From NCBI RefSeq assembly GCF_001544795.2, contig NZ_FCOI02000026.1, positions 38,595 through 102,594 of the forward strand: 64,000 nucleotides of DNA, written 5' to 3'. This DNA is from Caballeronia temeraria (GTDB taxonomy: Bacteria > Pseudomonadota > Gammaproteobacteria > Burkholderiales > Burkholderiaceae). The notes under the pieces are model-generated. The model searched no databases and had not been told where the DNA came from. It was given only the letters and a program-made list of their open reading frames with translations. A program made the translations under genes and the position numbers. Positions 25,501 to 33,073 of the stretch are shown piece by piece; positions within the stretch are counted from its first letter, which is position 1; every line of letters starts with the position of its first letter.

Positions 25501-26829
25501 TCACGACGCGAGCTTGCGGGCCAGCCGGCGCATGCCGTCGAAGATCGCGCCGGCGACGTCCATCGGGAATTCGCGTGGCAGCAGCGCGCTCACTTCGTCG
25601 ATGACCTGCGGCGTGCGTGCGCCGACTTCATCGATCATCGTCTCCACCTCGGCTGCGGCGAGCCCGACGCGCCGCCCCTGCGCGATCCAGTGCCGGCGCT
25701 GGATTTCGCCGATCAGATAGTGGACGTTCTTGCTGCGCACGGCCATCGCGAGCCGCACGCGTTGCGCGGCAAACTGGTTCGCTCCCGTGCCGATGACCGG
25801 ATGCGCCGACAGCACGTCATAGAGCGGCGTCGATTCGTACTCGTTGCCGGGCAGATGCGCGATGCTGAAGTTCTTCGCATGGCCATCGGTGGCGGCGAGC
25901 ACCCAGAAGATCATCTGCGACAGGAAGAAGCGGCGGCGGTCTTCAGCGGCATGCGTCGATCCCGAAAGCACCTCCATGATTCGTTCGATGCCCGGCCCGC
26001 CGTCCGATTCGTACTTGAGCAGCGCGGGCGTGCCGGTGGCCTGGCACATGTCCTCCTGCGGCAGGCGCAGAATCCACGACTTGTCGCTCGACAGACGGCG
26101 ATCGAAGCGCTCGACGACGAGCACCTTCTGATCGTCGAACCGTTCCATCTCGCATCGCGCGATGGGCAGGCCATATGCCGCGACGATCTTCGAGCACAGC
26201 CATTCGTTTTCGACCGATGTGCGCATGTCGGCGCGCATGTTGCCGACGAGCCCGAGTGGCAGCTTGAAGATGTGCGTCGTCGGCGTGCTGCCTTCGGGTA
26301 GAAGCCAGCGCCTGCCGTGACGCAGAAGCGCGGTCTTTTCCTGCGCACCGGCGATGGAAAGACGCAGGTCGTCGACTGGTTCATGCTGACCGAGCTGCGG
26401 CGCGGATGTCGTCTCGCGCAAGAGACGCGCGATTTGCGCTGCGTTCAGCGCGCGGCCCTTGATGCTGTCGAGATCGACGGGTTCTTCGCCGGGCGGCAGC
26501 ATCTGAAGGGCGCCGACGCAATCGCGGCCCAATTGCGCGAGCAACTGGAACGGCGCTGTGCCGCCGGTGCGAAATCGCGTGGCGATGCGGCGGCGGATCG
26601 GCTCGCTGTCGGGCAGTAGATTGTCGAAGAAATCCGTGACGACCTGTCCGCGCCACGGCTGATTGCCCGGCGTGAAGGGCAGCGATAGGGACAGCGGGCG
26701 GCCTTGCGGATCGGCGATCCAGTCATCGCGATAGACGAGACGTTCGCCTGCGGGTCCGCTTTCCCATTGTCCGACGGGCAGGCCGTTCATCCACAGGTCG
26801 AGTCGTCCGGTTTGCGTGCGGCGCGCCAT
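25501..26829 (-). CDS. hipA: HipA-family serine/threonine kinase toxin
   Basis: 442 aa. The N-terminal HipA_N domain (VGQWESGPAGERLVYRDDW...LSLSLPF) is followed by the P-loop-like region SIAGAQEKTALL and the catalytic loop ATDGHAKNFS, with metal-binding DVLSAHP further on. HipA kinases phosphorylate tRNA synthetases, halting growth and causing persistence. The gene starts 2 bases after hipB stops (TGATCATG), the usual antitoxin-first order. Full length with all motifs, so probably active. Confidence 0.9.
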   Translation of the reverse strand: MARRTQTGRLDLWMNGLPVGQWESGPAGERLVYRDDWIADPQGRPLSLSLPFTPGNQPWRGQVVTDFFDNLLPDSEPIRRRIATRFRTGGTAPFQLLAQLGRDCVGALQMLPPGEEPVDLDSIKGRALNAAQIARLLRETTSAPQLGQHEPVDDLRLSIAGAQEKTALLRHGRRWLLPEGSTPTTHIFKLPLGLVGNMRADMRTSVENEWLCSKIVAAYGLPIARCEMERFDDQKVLVVERFDRRLSSDKSWILRLPQEDMCQATGTPALLKYESDGGPGIERIMEVLSGSTHAAEDRRRFFLSQMIFWVLAATDGHAKNFSIAHLPGNEYESTPLYDVLSAHPVIGTGANQFAAQRVRLAMAVRSKNVHYLIGEIQRRHWIAQGRRVGLAAAEVETMIDEVGARTPQVIDEVSALLPREFPMDVAGAIFDGMRRLARKLAS

Positions 26830-26831
26830 GA

Positions 26832-27185
26832 TCACCAGTTCTCCCGTTTCTTCGTGGTGGTTTTGCTGGCGCTCGCGGCGCGCTTGCGCGCGGTGCGGGA
26901 ACGCGCGGCGGTCGCTTTCGCGGCGATGGGCGGCGAGTCGATCTGTGCGGCTTCCTTTGCCTTTGTCCTTGCCGCTTGCGTGAGCGCGAGTTCGACGTCG
27001 AGCACGCGCAGAACCTTGAAGAGACGCTCGACGCTCACGGCCGCGGGATTGGCTTCGAGTTGCGCGTAAGTCTGCTGCGTGACGCCGAGACGCGCGGCGA
27101 CCAGCGCCTGCGTGAGGCCCGCTGCCTTGCGAAAGCCGAGCAGGATCGGTCTCAACTGGTTCAGCGTTTTCAGGGAATAGTCCAT
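26832..27185 (-). CDS. hipB: HipB-family antitoxin (XRE-type HTH)
   Basis: 117 aa. An XRE HTH (LGFRKAAGLTQALVAARLGVTQQTYAQLEANPAAVS as a span, residues ~17-52) and a beta lid (VERLFKVLRVLDVELAL) give the dimeric HipB fold. The ~50-residue Ala/Lys/Arg-rich tail is disordered and longer than in E. coli HipB; it could contact DNA or be a protease target. It neutralises HipA and represses the operon through the two upstream palindromes. Confidence 0.88.
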   Translation of the reverse strand: MDYSLKTLNQLRPILLGFRKAAGLTQALVAARLGVTQQTYAQLEANPAAVSVERLFKVLRVLDVELALTQAARTKAKEAAQIDSPPIAAKATAARSRTARKRAASASKTTTKKRENW

Positions 27186-27208
27186 CGCAGGCTCCTACAG
27201 GCTTTGGT

Positions 27209-27254
27209 CTGTAAATGGATTTTACAGCGTATGAACTGTTTTGCGTTAAAACAG
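27209..27254. promoter_or_regulatory. Twin HipB operators
   Basis: Two perfect 7-5-7 inverted repeats: CTGTAAA-TGGAT-TTTACAG (27209-27227) and CTGTTTT-GCGTT-AAAACAG (27236-27254). Same CTGT half-site start, same spacer length, centres 27 bp apart. They lie 24 bases upstream of the hipB ATG and cover the probable promoter. Cooperative binding by HipB dimers is the natural reading. Confidence 0.75.
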
Positions 27255-27653
27255 CCAATCGCCTGTGAAGCGGTTCGATGAACCATCAGACGAAATCCTT
27301 TGGGTGGATGCCGTCTGCACGCGACAGTGAGATAGGCCGACACCCGAGATTTTTCTGCAAACGGCTATTTATTTACTGTTGAGCGTGCACGACGATTGCG
27401 TGCCGCGGTCCGAAATTTGCTGCAAACCCGGTATGCCATCTGAACGCCTCTCTTGCATCTATCGGTCAGAATTAGCCGTGGGTAACGGCGCCGTATAGAG
27501 TTAAGAAGCCGGTGAGGTGTCGTTTATGAAGCGCGCTATCGAATCTTCAGACAAGCGCTGCGCCCGAACAGTCGGACTTTTCTTTCGATGCATCGAGGTG
27601 AAGCATCATTTCGAAAAGCGCTTCATCGGATGTGCTTTCCAAGGAAGGACATC
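27255..27653. other. Intergenic region with no convincing gene
   Basis: About 400 bases, AT-richer than the surroundings. It contains the 14-mer shared with 31667-31680 (at 27352) and a TTTGC-T-GCAAA dyad (27416-27426). No ORF with coding character or ribosome site was seen, nor a tRNA-like fold. It may hold the promoter for the 89-aa protein downstream or an sRNA. Confidence 0.5.
27352..27365. repeat. Copy 1 of a 14-bp intergenic motif
   Basis: TTTCTGCAAACGGC, followed by TATTTATTTACTGTTG. An identical 14-mer with a similar tail (ATATTTGTCTGTTG) occurs at 31667-31680. Both sit in intergenic DNA. Function unknown; a shared promoter element or protein site is possible. Confidence 0.5.
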
Positions 27654-27923
27654 ATGTACTCCATGAGCGGTTTTTTTGTCGAAATCATTCCGGAACATGT
27701 GCCGAACGACGGTTGGACTGCAATCGCGCAGTTCTCGCGACAGGGCGACTATCGAAAGCACGACGACGTGCCCAAGGCGAGCTTTCCAACGTATGTGGCG
27801 TACGGAACACGAAGCGCCGCCGAGCGCGCAGCGGCGCAGTGGGCGCGTGAATTCGTGTCGTCGTCGAGTGAGGTTCTTGAGTCGTCTTTGCGTCTCGAAG
27901 AAGCAGCGCGCAAGGCTCATTAG
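27654..27923 (+). CDS. Small conserved-looking hypothetical protein
   Basis: 89 aa. AAGGAAGGAC precedes ATG 27654, so I prefer it to the in-frame ATG at 27588. The sequence (FFVEIIPEHVPNDGWTAIAQFS, later ...AAAQWAREFVSS) has a beta-rich first half and a helical end. The end resembles the SKRWAREWID end of the 72-aa protein at 38113-38331, suggesting one small Burkholderia-type family. Function unknown. Confidence 0.65.
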   Translation: MYSMSGFFVEIIPEHVPNDGWTAIAQFSRQGDYRKHDDVPKASFPTYVAYGTRSAAERAAAQWAREFVSSSSEVLESSLRLEEAARKAH

Positions 27924-28092
27924 GCGGATAGAGGACTCGTAGATTAGGGGATAGAAATTTCCTTGATCGAAATAGGTGGGAATGCCATTAAATGGACGGA
28001 GACGTTTTCGTCGTTTGAAACGGGTTACGGTTCTCAATGGAGCGGCGCTTCGCAATCGGGTGCCATCGTCGGTTGATCGCGCCAGATGCCGA

Positions 28093-28755
28093 TCACTCCG
28101 CGAGCGGCGAAGCGCCGAAGCAGGCTAGAAGGGCGGCCGGTCCCGGATAAACCGCAATACAGCCGGCCTCTCGCAACGACTGCTCGGAAAACCCGCCGCA
28201 GAGCAGGCCGATCGTGCGCAAACCCGTCTTCGATGCGGCCTGAGCATCGTATGGCGAGTCGCCGATCACGATTGCGTTCACCGGCTCGACCCCGAGCTTG
28301 TGCAACGCGGCCTGAAACACATCGGGTGCGGGCTTCGATGTCTCGACATCCTCGGACGACACCGTGACGTCGATCAGATCGGGAACGCCTGAAATATCGA
28401 GGTACACGTCGAGTTCGTCCTTCTTCGCGGACGTCCCAATCGCGAGTTTCACGCCTTCGCTGCGCAGCTTGCGGAACAGTTCGGGCACCGCCGCGAACGG
28501 CCGTACCATCCGCAGATAGTTCGCCTTGAAGTGTTCGCCGCGCCAGGCTTCGAGTGCCTTGCCATGATCGGCGAGATCCGCATCCGAGAGAAAGACGGGC
28601 AAGAGATTGTCCCCGCCCTTGCCGATCTGACTGCGCGCCTGTTCGAAGCTGACGTCATGCCCGAAATGCGCGAACGCTTCATGCCACGCCAGCGCATGAA
28701 GGTCGACCGAGTCGATCAGCGTTCCGTCGACGTCAAAGATTGCGGCGAGTGGCAT
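28093..28755 (-). CDS. HAD-superfamily phosphatase (beta-phosphoglucomutase/Gph-like)
   Basis: 220 aa. Motif I AIFDVDGTLIDS with nucleophile Asp and its +2 Asp, a four-helix cap domain, motif II IGTSAKK, motif III Lys in SKPAPDVF, and motif IV VIGDSPYDAQAA. So it is a C1-capped HAD hydrolase acting on a small phosphoester; specificity is not readable. ATG 28755 has GGAGG at good spacing. Divergent from ku, sharing a 116-bp promoter region. Confidence 0.88.
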   Translation of the reverse strand: MPLAAIFDVDGTLIDSVDLHALAWHEAFAHFGHDVSFEQARSQIGKGGDNLLPVFLSDADLADHGKALEAWRGEHFKANYLRMVRPFAAVPELFRKLRSEGVKLAIGTSAKKDELDVYLDISGVPDLIDVTVSSEDVETSKPAPDVFQAALHKLGVEPVNAIVIGDSPYDAQAASKTGLRTIGLLCGGFSEQSLREAGCIAVYPGPAALLACFGASPLAE

Positions 28756-28871
28756 AGAACCTCCGAGGATAAAGGCATTCTGCAAGGCACGTTCCCGCCC
28801 GACGCTCCGCGAGAGCAAGTCCGCGCCCGGTGCTATCCTGTAAGCCGCTCGTCGATGCCAAGGAGAAGCCC

Positions 28872-29807
28872 ATGCCGGCCCGCTCAATCGCTTCGCTGTC
28901 GCTGTCCTTCGGACTGGTCTCGATTCCGGTCAAGCTCTATTCGGCAACCGAAAGCGCCTCCGACGTGCGCTTCAATCTGCTTGCGCCGGATGGCTCGCGC
29001 GTGAAGCAGCAATACGTGTCCGAAGCCACCGGCAAAATCGTCGAACGGGCCGCCATGCAAAAGGGCTATCAATTCGAGCGGGACAAGTACGTGGTCTTCA
29101 CGGCGGACGAACTGAAGGCGCTCGAAGAAAGCGCCACGCATGTCGTCGAGATCGTCTCGTTCGTGCCCGAGAAATCGGTCGATCCGGTCTTCTATGACAA
29201 AGCCTACTTCATCGCGCCGGACAAGCGAGGCGGCAAACCCTACAGCCTTCTGCAAGACGCGCTCGCCCGGACCGGACGATGTGCGCTCGCCAAGTGGGCC
29301 TACAAAGGGCGCACGCGGATCGTTCAGGTGCGGCCTGCCGAGGGCGGCATGATCTTCCAGCAATTGCTCTTCGCCGATGAAGTGCGTTCGCTCAAGGAAC
29401 TCGATATCGAACATGTGACGGTGTCGGAGTCGGAACTGAAGCTCGCGATTCAGATCATCGAACAGGGTGCGGAGGACAGCTACGACGCGTCCGCCTACGA
29501 GGACGAAGAGAAGAAGCGCATTCTCGCGGCGATCGACCGCAAGATCGAGGGCAAGCAAGTCATCGCCGCTGAAACGCACGAGGATGAAGCGAGCGGCGAG
29601 GTCATCGATCTGATGGAGGCGCTTCGCGCAAGCCTCGCCAAAGGCAGCGCGAAGACGAAGCCCGCGGCCGCGAAGCGCAAGACAGCCGCCAGGCCGGTTG
29701 AAGAAGACGCCGAGGCCGTCAGCGTTCCCAAGACGAGAAAGCCCGCCGCGCGCGCGCCGAAAGTGGCCGCGACGGAAGCGCCGGCCAAGGTGCGCGCGCG
29801 CAAGTGA
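28872..29807 (+). CDS. ku: Ku, bacterial non-homologous end-joining protein
   Basis: Homodimeric ring protein that binds DNA ends and recruits ligase LigD; 311 aa. The Ku core runs from SIASLSLSFGLVSIPVKLYSA to about residue 250, including VKQQYVSEATGKIVERAAMQKGYQFERDKYVVFT (as a span) and the minimal C-terminal helix EDEEKKRILAAIDRKIEGKQV. The last ~60 residues are a Lys/Ala/Arg-rich, histone-H1-like tail, as in long-tail Ku proteins that bind DNA beyond the end. AGGAGA precedes the ATG. No ligD lies in this window. The stop overlaps the next start (GTGA). Confidence 0.93.
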   Translation: MPARSIASLSLSFGLVSIPVKLYSATESASDVRFNLLAPDGSRVKQQYVSEATGKIVERAAMQKGYQFERDKYVVFTADELKALEESATHVVEIVSFVPEKSVDPVFYDKAYFIAPDKRGGKPYSLLQDALARTGRCALAKWAYKGRTRIVQVRPAEGGMIFQQLLFADEVRSLKELDIEHVTVSESELKLAIQIIEQGAEDSYDASAYEDEEKKRILAAIDRKIEGKQVIAAETHEDEASGEVIDLMEALRASLAKGSAKTKPAAAKRKTAARPVEEDAEAVSVPKTRKPAARAPKVAATEAPAKVRARK

Positions 29808-30643
29808 AGCAGACCCTCTCGCACGATGTGACGATGTCGAAGCTCCAGTCCATGCTCGGCGTGTCTCGACGCGTCATCGAAGGACTCATCGCGCTCGGAC
29901 TCGTGACGCCGGCTCGCGGCGCACGCAATGAAATGCGCTTTTCGTTTCAGGACGTCGTGATGCTTCGCACGGCGCTCCAGTTGCGATCGTCACACGCATC
30001 GCCGCGCAAGATTCGCGACGCACTCGCGCGGCTGAGGCGCGAGTTGCCCGATACGCTTCCGCTGTCTGGCATCCGCGTGGCGGCGGAAGGCGATTCGATC
30101 GTGGTCAAGACCGGTCCGTCGCGCTGGGATGCGGTCACGGGGCAGATGCTGCTGGATTTCGAGGTGGCGCAAGTGAAGGGCGATGTCGTCGTATTCGACG
30201 CGACGCCCGAGCGCAAGAGTGCCGCGTCCGAACAGGCGCAGGAATGGTACGCGCTGGCCGAGCAGTTGATGACGAGCGACCCCATCGGCGCGGCGCACGG
30301 CTATCGACGTGCGATCGAGCTGGCGCCCGAACCGTTCTATTCCGCGTATGTCGATCTGGGAGCCTTGCTCTGCGAGACCGAAGGCCAGTGCGAGAGCGCG
30401 CTGAATATCTTCGATGAGGCGCTCACGCACTTCCCGAACGACGCCGTCCTGCACTTCAATCGCGCGGTCGCGCTCGACATGCTCGATCGGCTCGACGAGG
30501 CCCGGCAAAGCTACGAGCAGTGCCTGGCCATCGACCCTGACTACGCGGATGCGCATCACAATCTGGCTATTCTTCTGGACAAACGCGGTGACCGGCGCGG
30601 CCTCATTCGCCACTTGAGCGCGTATCGCAGACTGAACAGTTAG
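29804..30643 (+). CDS. MerR-like HTH-TPR protein coupled to ku
   Basis: 279 aa. N-terminal MerR-type winged helix (MSKLQSMLGVSRRVIEGLIALGLVTP, then RFSFQDVVMLRTALQL, residues ~10-60) and C-terminal TPR repeats (AEQLMTSDPIGAAHGYRRAIELAPE; AVALDMLDRLDEARQSYEQCLAIDPDYADAHHNLA as a span). Starts with GTG overlapping the ku stop by 4 bases, so translation is coupled. DNA-binding plus protein-binding modules suggest a regulator or assembly factor tied to end joining. I know of no established function. Confidence 0.82.
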   Translation: MKQTLSHDVTMSKLQSMLGVSRRVIEGLIALGLVTPARGARNEMRFSFQDVVMLRTALQLRSSHASPRKIRDALARLRRELPDTLPLSGIRVAAEGDSIVVKTGPSRWDAVTGQMLLDFEVAQVKGDVVVFDATPERKSAASEQAQEWYALAEQLMTSDPIGAAHGYRRAIELAPEPFYSAYVDLGALLCETEGQCESALNIFDEALTHFPNDAVLHFNRAVALDMLDRLDEARQSYEQCLAIDPDYADAHHNLAILLDKRGDRRGLIRHLSAYRRLNS

Positions 30644-30740
30644 CGAAGCGTCCTGCACTGTCCGGGGCACGGCAGTTGCTCTTCGGTGTGAAGGCCAGCG
30701 CCGCTCGGCCGGCAAGCCATCTCGCAACAGGGAGCCAATC

Positions 30741-30935
30741 ATGGACGATCAGAAAGAGCAGGACCGTATTCGACGTCGCGCCTACGAAATGTGGGAGCGT
30801 GAAGGCAGTCCTGATGGACGCGCGGAGGAATTCTGGCAACGGGCAATATCGTCGCTCGAAGCGGAGGATTCGCCGGACGCCGCGAATGAACAGCAGGTCG
30901 ATGGCGAGGGACGGAACGTCGCGACGGGAACGTGA
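30741..30935 (+). CDS. DUF2934-family small protein
   Basis: 64 aa, acidic. The family motif RIRRRAYEMWEREGSPDGRAEEFW (span, residues ~9-32) is clear; the tail is disordered. GGAGCCAATC precedes the ATG. Often found near stress and NHEJ genes in proteobacteria; function unknown. Confidence 0.8.
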   Translation: MDDQKEQDRIRRRAYEMWEREGSPDGRAEEFWQRAISSLEAEDSPDAANEQQVDGEGRNVATGT

Positions 30936-31022
30936 CCGCGCACGACGTTGTCACGGCATAAAGACAAGCTAGGCACGCGCGATGCGCACCTGCGGTAGAC
31001 ACACCACCGCTTTCGCACTCAC

Positions 31023-31409
31023 ATGACGTCCAAAGAAAATAACGAGCGTGGGCGCAGCCCGGCTGTCCTGCTGATCGACGACGACTTCGACACACGTCAA
31101 GTCTGGTCGATGGTTTTCGAATTGGAAGGGCTGACGGCGATCACGGCCACCGATGGCGAAGAAGGTCTGAACAAGGCGCAGGCGCTGCGACCGGATATCG
31201 TCATCTGTGACTTCATGATGCCCGGAATGAATGGCCTCGAAGTGTGCAGGCGCCTTCGCGCGGATGGGCGCTTCGAAGGCGTCGCGCTGATTCTCTGGTC
31301 GGCGGCGCGCGGCATCGATCCGGACAATCTGGCTGATTTGCTCGTCGAGAAGCCGGCCAAGCCCGAAGTCGTTCTGGCGCACGTGCGCGATCTGCTTCAC
31401 CTGCGATGA
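31023..31409 (+). CDS. Stand-alone response-regulator receiver domain
   Basis: 128 aa, CheY-like with no output domain. Acidic pocket D19-D21, phosphoacceptor D63 in DIVICDFMMPG, Ser93 in LWSAA and K110-P111 in VEKPAKP are all present, so it should be phosphorylatable. No cognate kinase adjoins it. Cotranscription with the Ku/DUF2934 genes is possible, as all lie on the plus strand with small gaps. Confidence 0.88.
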   Translation: MTSKENNERGRSPAVLLIDDDFDTRQVWSMVFELEGLTAITATDGEEGLNKAQALRPDIVICDFMMPGMNGLEVCRRLRADGRFEGVALILWSAARGIDPDNLADLLVEKPAKPEVVLAHVRDLLHLR

Positions 31410-31436
31410 GCGAAGCATCTTGCACCGACCGGCGCA

Positions 31437-31625
31437 TCAGCTCGTCGCGAACTGGATGCGGTCGGGCGGAAAGCCGAGTTCGTGAGCCGCTTCTTCGAGG
31501 TCGCTCAGCGATGGTCCGAACAGATCTCCGATTTCCTCCGTGCCGACGTACAGCTTCCCCGACCACTTGAGTCCTTGCAAGGGCGGCACGGCCAGAAGGG
31601 TGATCCTGTCGTTGTCGTCGTGCAT
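31437..31625 (-). CDS. Small hypothetical protein
   Basis: 62 aa, starting MHDDNDRITLLAVPPLQGLKW. A GGAG at suitable distance supports ATG 31625; an in-frame ATG at 31682 is possible. The fold may be a short beta sheet plus a helix (SLSDLEEAAHELGF). Convergent with the receiver gene. The upstream region carries the second copy of the 14-bp motif. No family recognised. Confidence 0.6.
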   Translation of the reverse strand: MHDDNDRITLLAVPPLQGLKWSGKLYVGTEEIGDLFGPSLSDLEEAAHELGFPPDRIQFATS

Positions 31626-31666
31626 TGCTGTCTCCGCGAGTAACGCCGGATCAATTATCTGACGAC

Positions 31667-31680
31667 TTTCTGCAAACGGC
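31667..31680. repeat. Copy 2 of a 14-bp intergenic motif
   Basis: TTTCTGCAAACGGC, identical to 27352-27365, lying 42-55 bases upstream of the 62-aa gene start on the complementary strand. Both copies are followed by an AT-rich stretch ending CTGTTG. Confidence 0.5.
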
Positions 31681-31734
31681 ATATTTGTCTGTTGTCCGTA
31701 AACGCCCCTTATTGGACGCCGCTTTGGCCCATGG

Positions 31735-32490
31735 TCAGAAGTCGTGGCTCTTCACCGTCCCCGCCACATACTCGTACTCGTCCGTGTTGATGTGCGTGAG
31801 GCGATATTCGACCGGCTTCTGATTCAGCGAATACGCGACGCGTTCCACTTCCAGCACGGGCGCGCCCACATCGAGTTCGAGCAGTCTGCTTTCGAGTTCG
31901 CTCGCCCGCCCGACGCGCAGACGTTCGTCCGTACCGGTCACGTTGATGCCGAACGCATCCTGATAGAAGTTGTAAAGCGTATTCGGACGGCTCTTCAGCA
32001 TGCTTTCGGTGAGGCCGGGAAACTTCGTTTCCGGCAGCATGACGGTATCGACCACTACGATCTTGTCGTGCAGCGCGAGCGCGTTCGTGAAGACGAAGAG
32101 CCGCGTGCCCTCGTCGATGCCGAGCCGTGCCGCGACCAGCGGCGTCGACTTGGCGCGCCTGAAGTTGACGAGCGTGACGACCGGATAAGTGCGATCGCCG
32201 TCGCGGCGCGCCACGCGGAAGAAGCGGAAGAAATGCCGGTCGCGCCGATGCTGCGCGACGAACGTCCCCAGCCCTTGATGCCGGATGAGGATGTTCTCCG
32301 CGCATAACTCGTCGATGGCTTTGCGCAGCGTGCCGATCGACACGCCGAAGCGCTCCGCGAGTTTCTTCTCCGAGGGAATCACCTCGCCGCCTTTCCATTC
32401 CTGCGCGCCGAGCGCGGCCAGCATCGCCTCTTTCACTTCCTTGTACCGCGTGCCGCCCGGACCGATCGGCATGGCCGTGACTGTGCTCAT
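31735..32490 (-). CDS. GntR-family regulator with UTRA effector domain
   Basis: 251 aa. HutC-subfamily regulator: winged HTH at residues ~15-80 (YKEVKEAMLAALGAQEW; SEKKLAERFGVSIGTLRKAIDELCAENILIRHQGLGTFVA as a span) and a UTRA ligand domain after residue ~100. ATG 32490 follows GGGAGG. It is divergent from the UxaA/SuyAB-like operon and very probably represses it, released by the pathway substrate. Confidence 0.88.
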   Translation of the reverse strand: MSTVTAMPIGPGGTRYKEVKEAMLAALGAQEWKGGEVIPSEKKLAERFGVSIGTLRKAIDELCAENILIRHQGLGTFVAQHRRDRHFFRFFRVARRDGDRTYPVVTLVNFRRAKSTPLVAARLGIDEGTRLFVFTNALALHDKIVVVDTVMLPETKFPGLTESMLKSRPNTLYNFYQDAFGINVTGTDERLRVGRASELESRLLELDVGAPVLEVERVAYSLNQKPVEYRLTHINTDEYEYVAGTVKSHDF

Positions 32491-32585
32491 TGCGCCTCCC
32501 TCGACTGCTCTCTGGACATCTGAATCTGAATGTCGGCTCATTGTACCCGCGCGCCTGAAAGATGTAACACATATAGATGACCTAG

Positions 32586-32614
32586 TTGACATGGATGATA
32601 TCGACGCCTACTAT
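32586..32614 (+). promoter_or_regulatory. Near-consensus sigma-70 promoter of the UxaA/SuyAB-like operon
   Basis: TTGACA (32586-32591), a 17-base spacer, and TACTAT (32609-32614). The -35 is perfect and the -10 has 4 of 6 consensus bases at ideal spacing. It lies 68 bases before the first ATG. So strong a promoter next to a GntR gene implies control by repression; no clear operator dyad was found. Confidence 0.75.
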
Positions 32615-32681
32615 GCATCTCAACGAACGGCGCCAGGTCGATTCGGCCGGTCCTTCGAACCATGACCAACAGGAGGAGCAC

Positions 32682-33023
32682 ATGAGTCACGCAGCAGCGG
32701 GAGCAAGTCGTGCAGCGAAGCCGGAGGCGGGTGAACGCAGAACGATCCACATCGTGTTGCATGAAGCCAAGGACACGGTCGGCGTCGCGGTGGTCGAGGG
32801 CATCAAGGCGGGGTCGCAGCTGAACGCGTGGATCATGGACGAGGACGAGATCGTCACCGTTGCGGCGAAGCAGGACATTCCAATCGGTCACAAGGTCGCG
32901 CTCAAGGACATGAAGGTCGGCGACACGGTGTTCAAGTACGGCGTGGATATCGGCAAGGTGGTGGCGCCCATCACGGCGGGCGAGCACGCGCACGTGCACA
33001 ACATCAAGACGAAGCGCTGGTAA
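32682..33023 (+). CDS. suyA: UxaA-family lyase small subunit (SuyA-like, SAF domain)
   Basis: 113 aa. SAF/UxaA N-terminal domain: HEAKDTVGVAVVEGIKAGS, then VTVAAKQDIPIGHKVALKDMKVGDTVFKYG and IGKVVAPITAGEHAHVHN. In altronate/galactarate dehydratases this domain is fused; here it is a separate subunit, as in (2R)-sulfolactate sulfo-lyase SuyA. Very strong AGGAGGAG site. Followed 50 bases later by the large subunit. The SuyAB reading rests on split architecture and remembered similarity; a sugar-acid dehydratase is the alternative. Confidence 0.65.
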   Translation: MSHAAAGASRAAKPEAGERRTIHIVLHEAKDTVGVAVVEGIKAGSQLNAWIMDEDEIVTVAAKQDIPIGHKVALKDMKVGDTVFKYGVDIGKVVAPITAGEHAHVHNIKTKRW

Positions 33024-33073
33024 AGCGCCGCGCGCATCCGGAACACCTTCATCCCCACATCGAGAGAGACATC

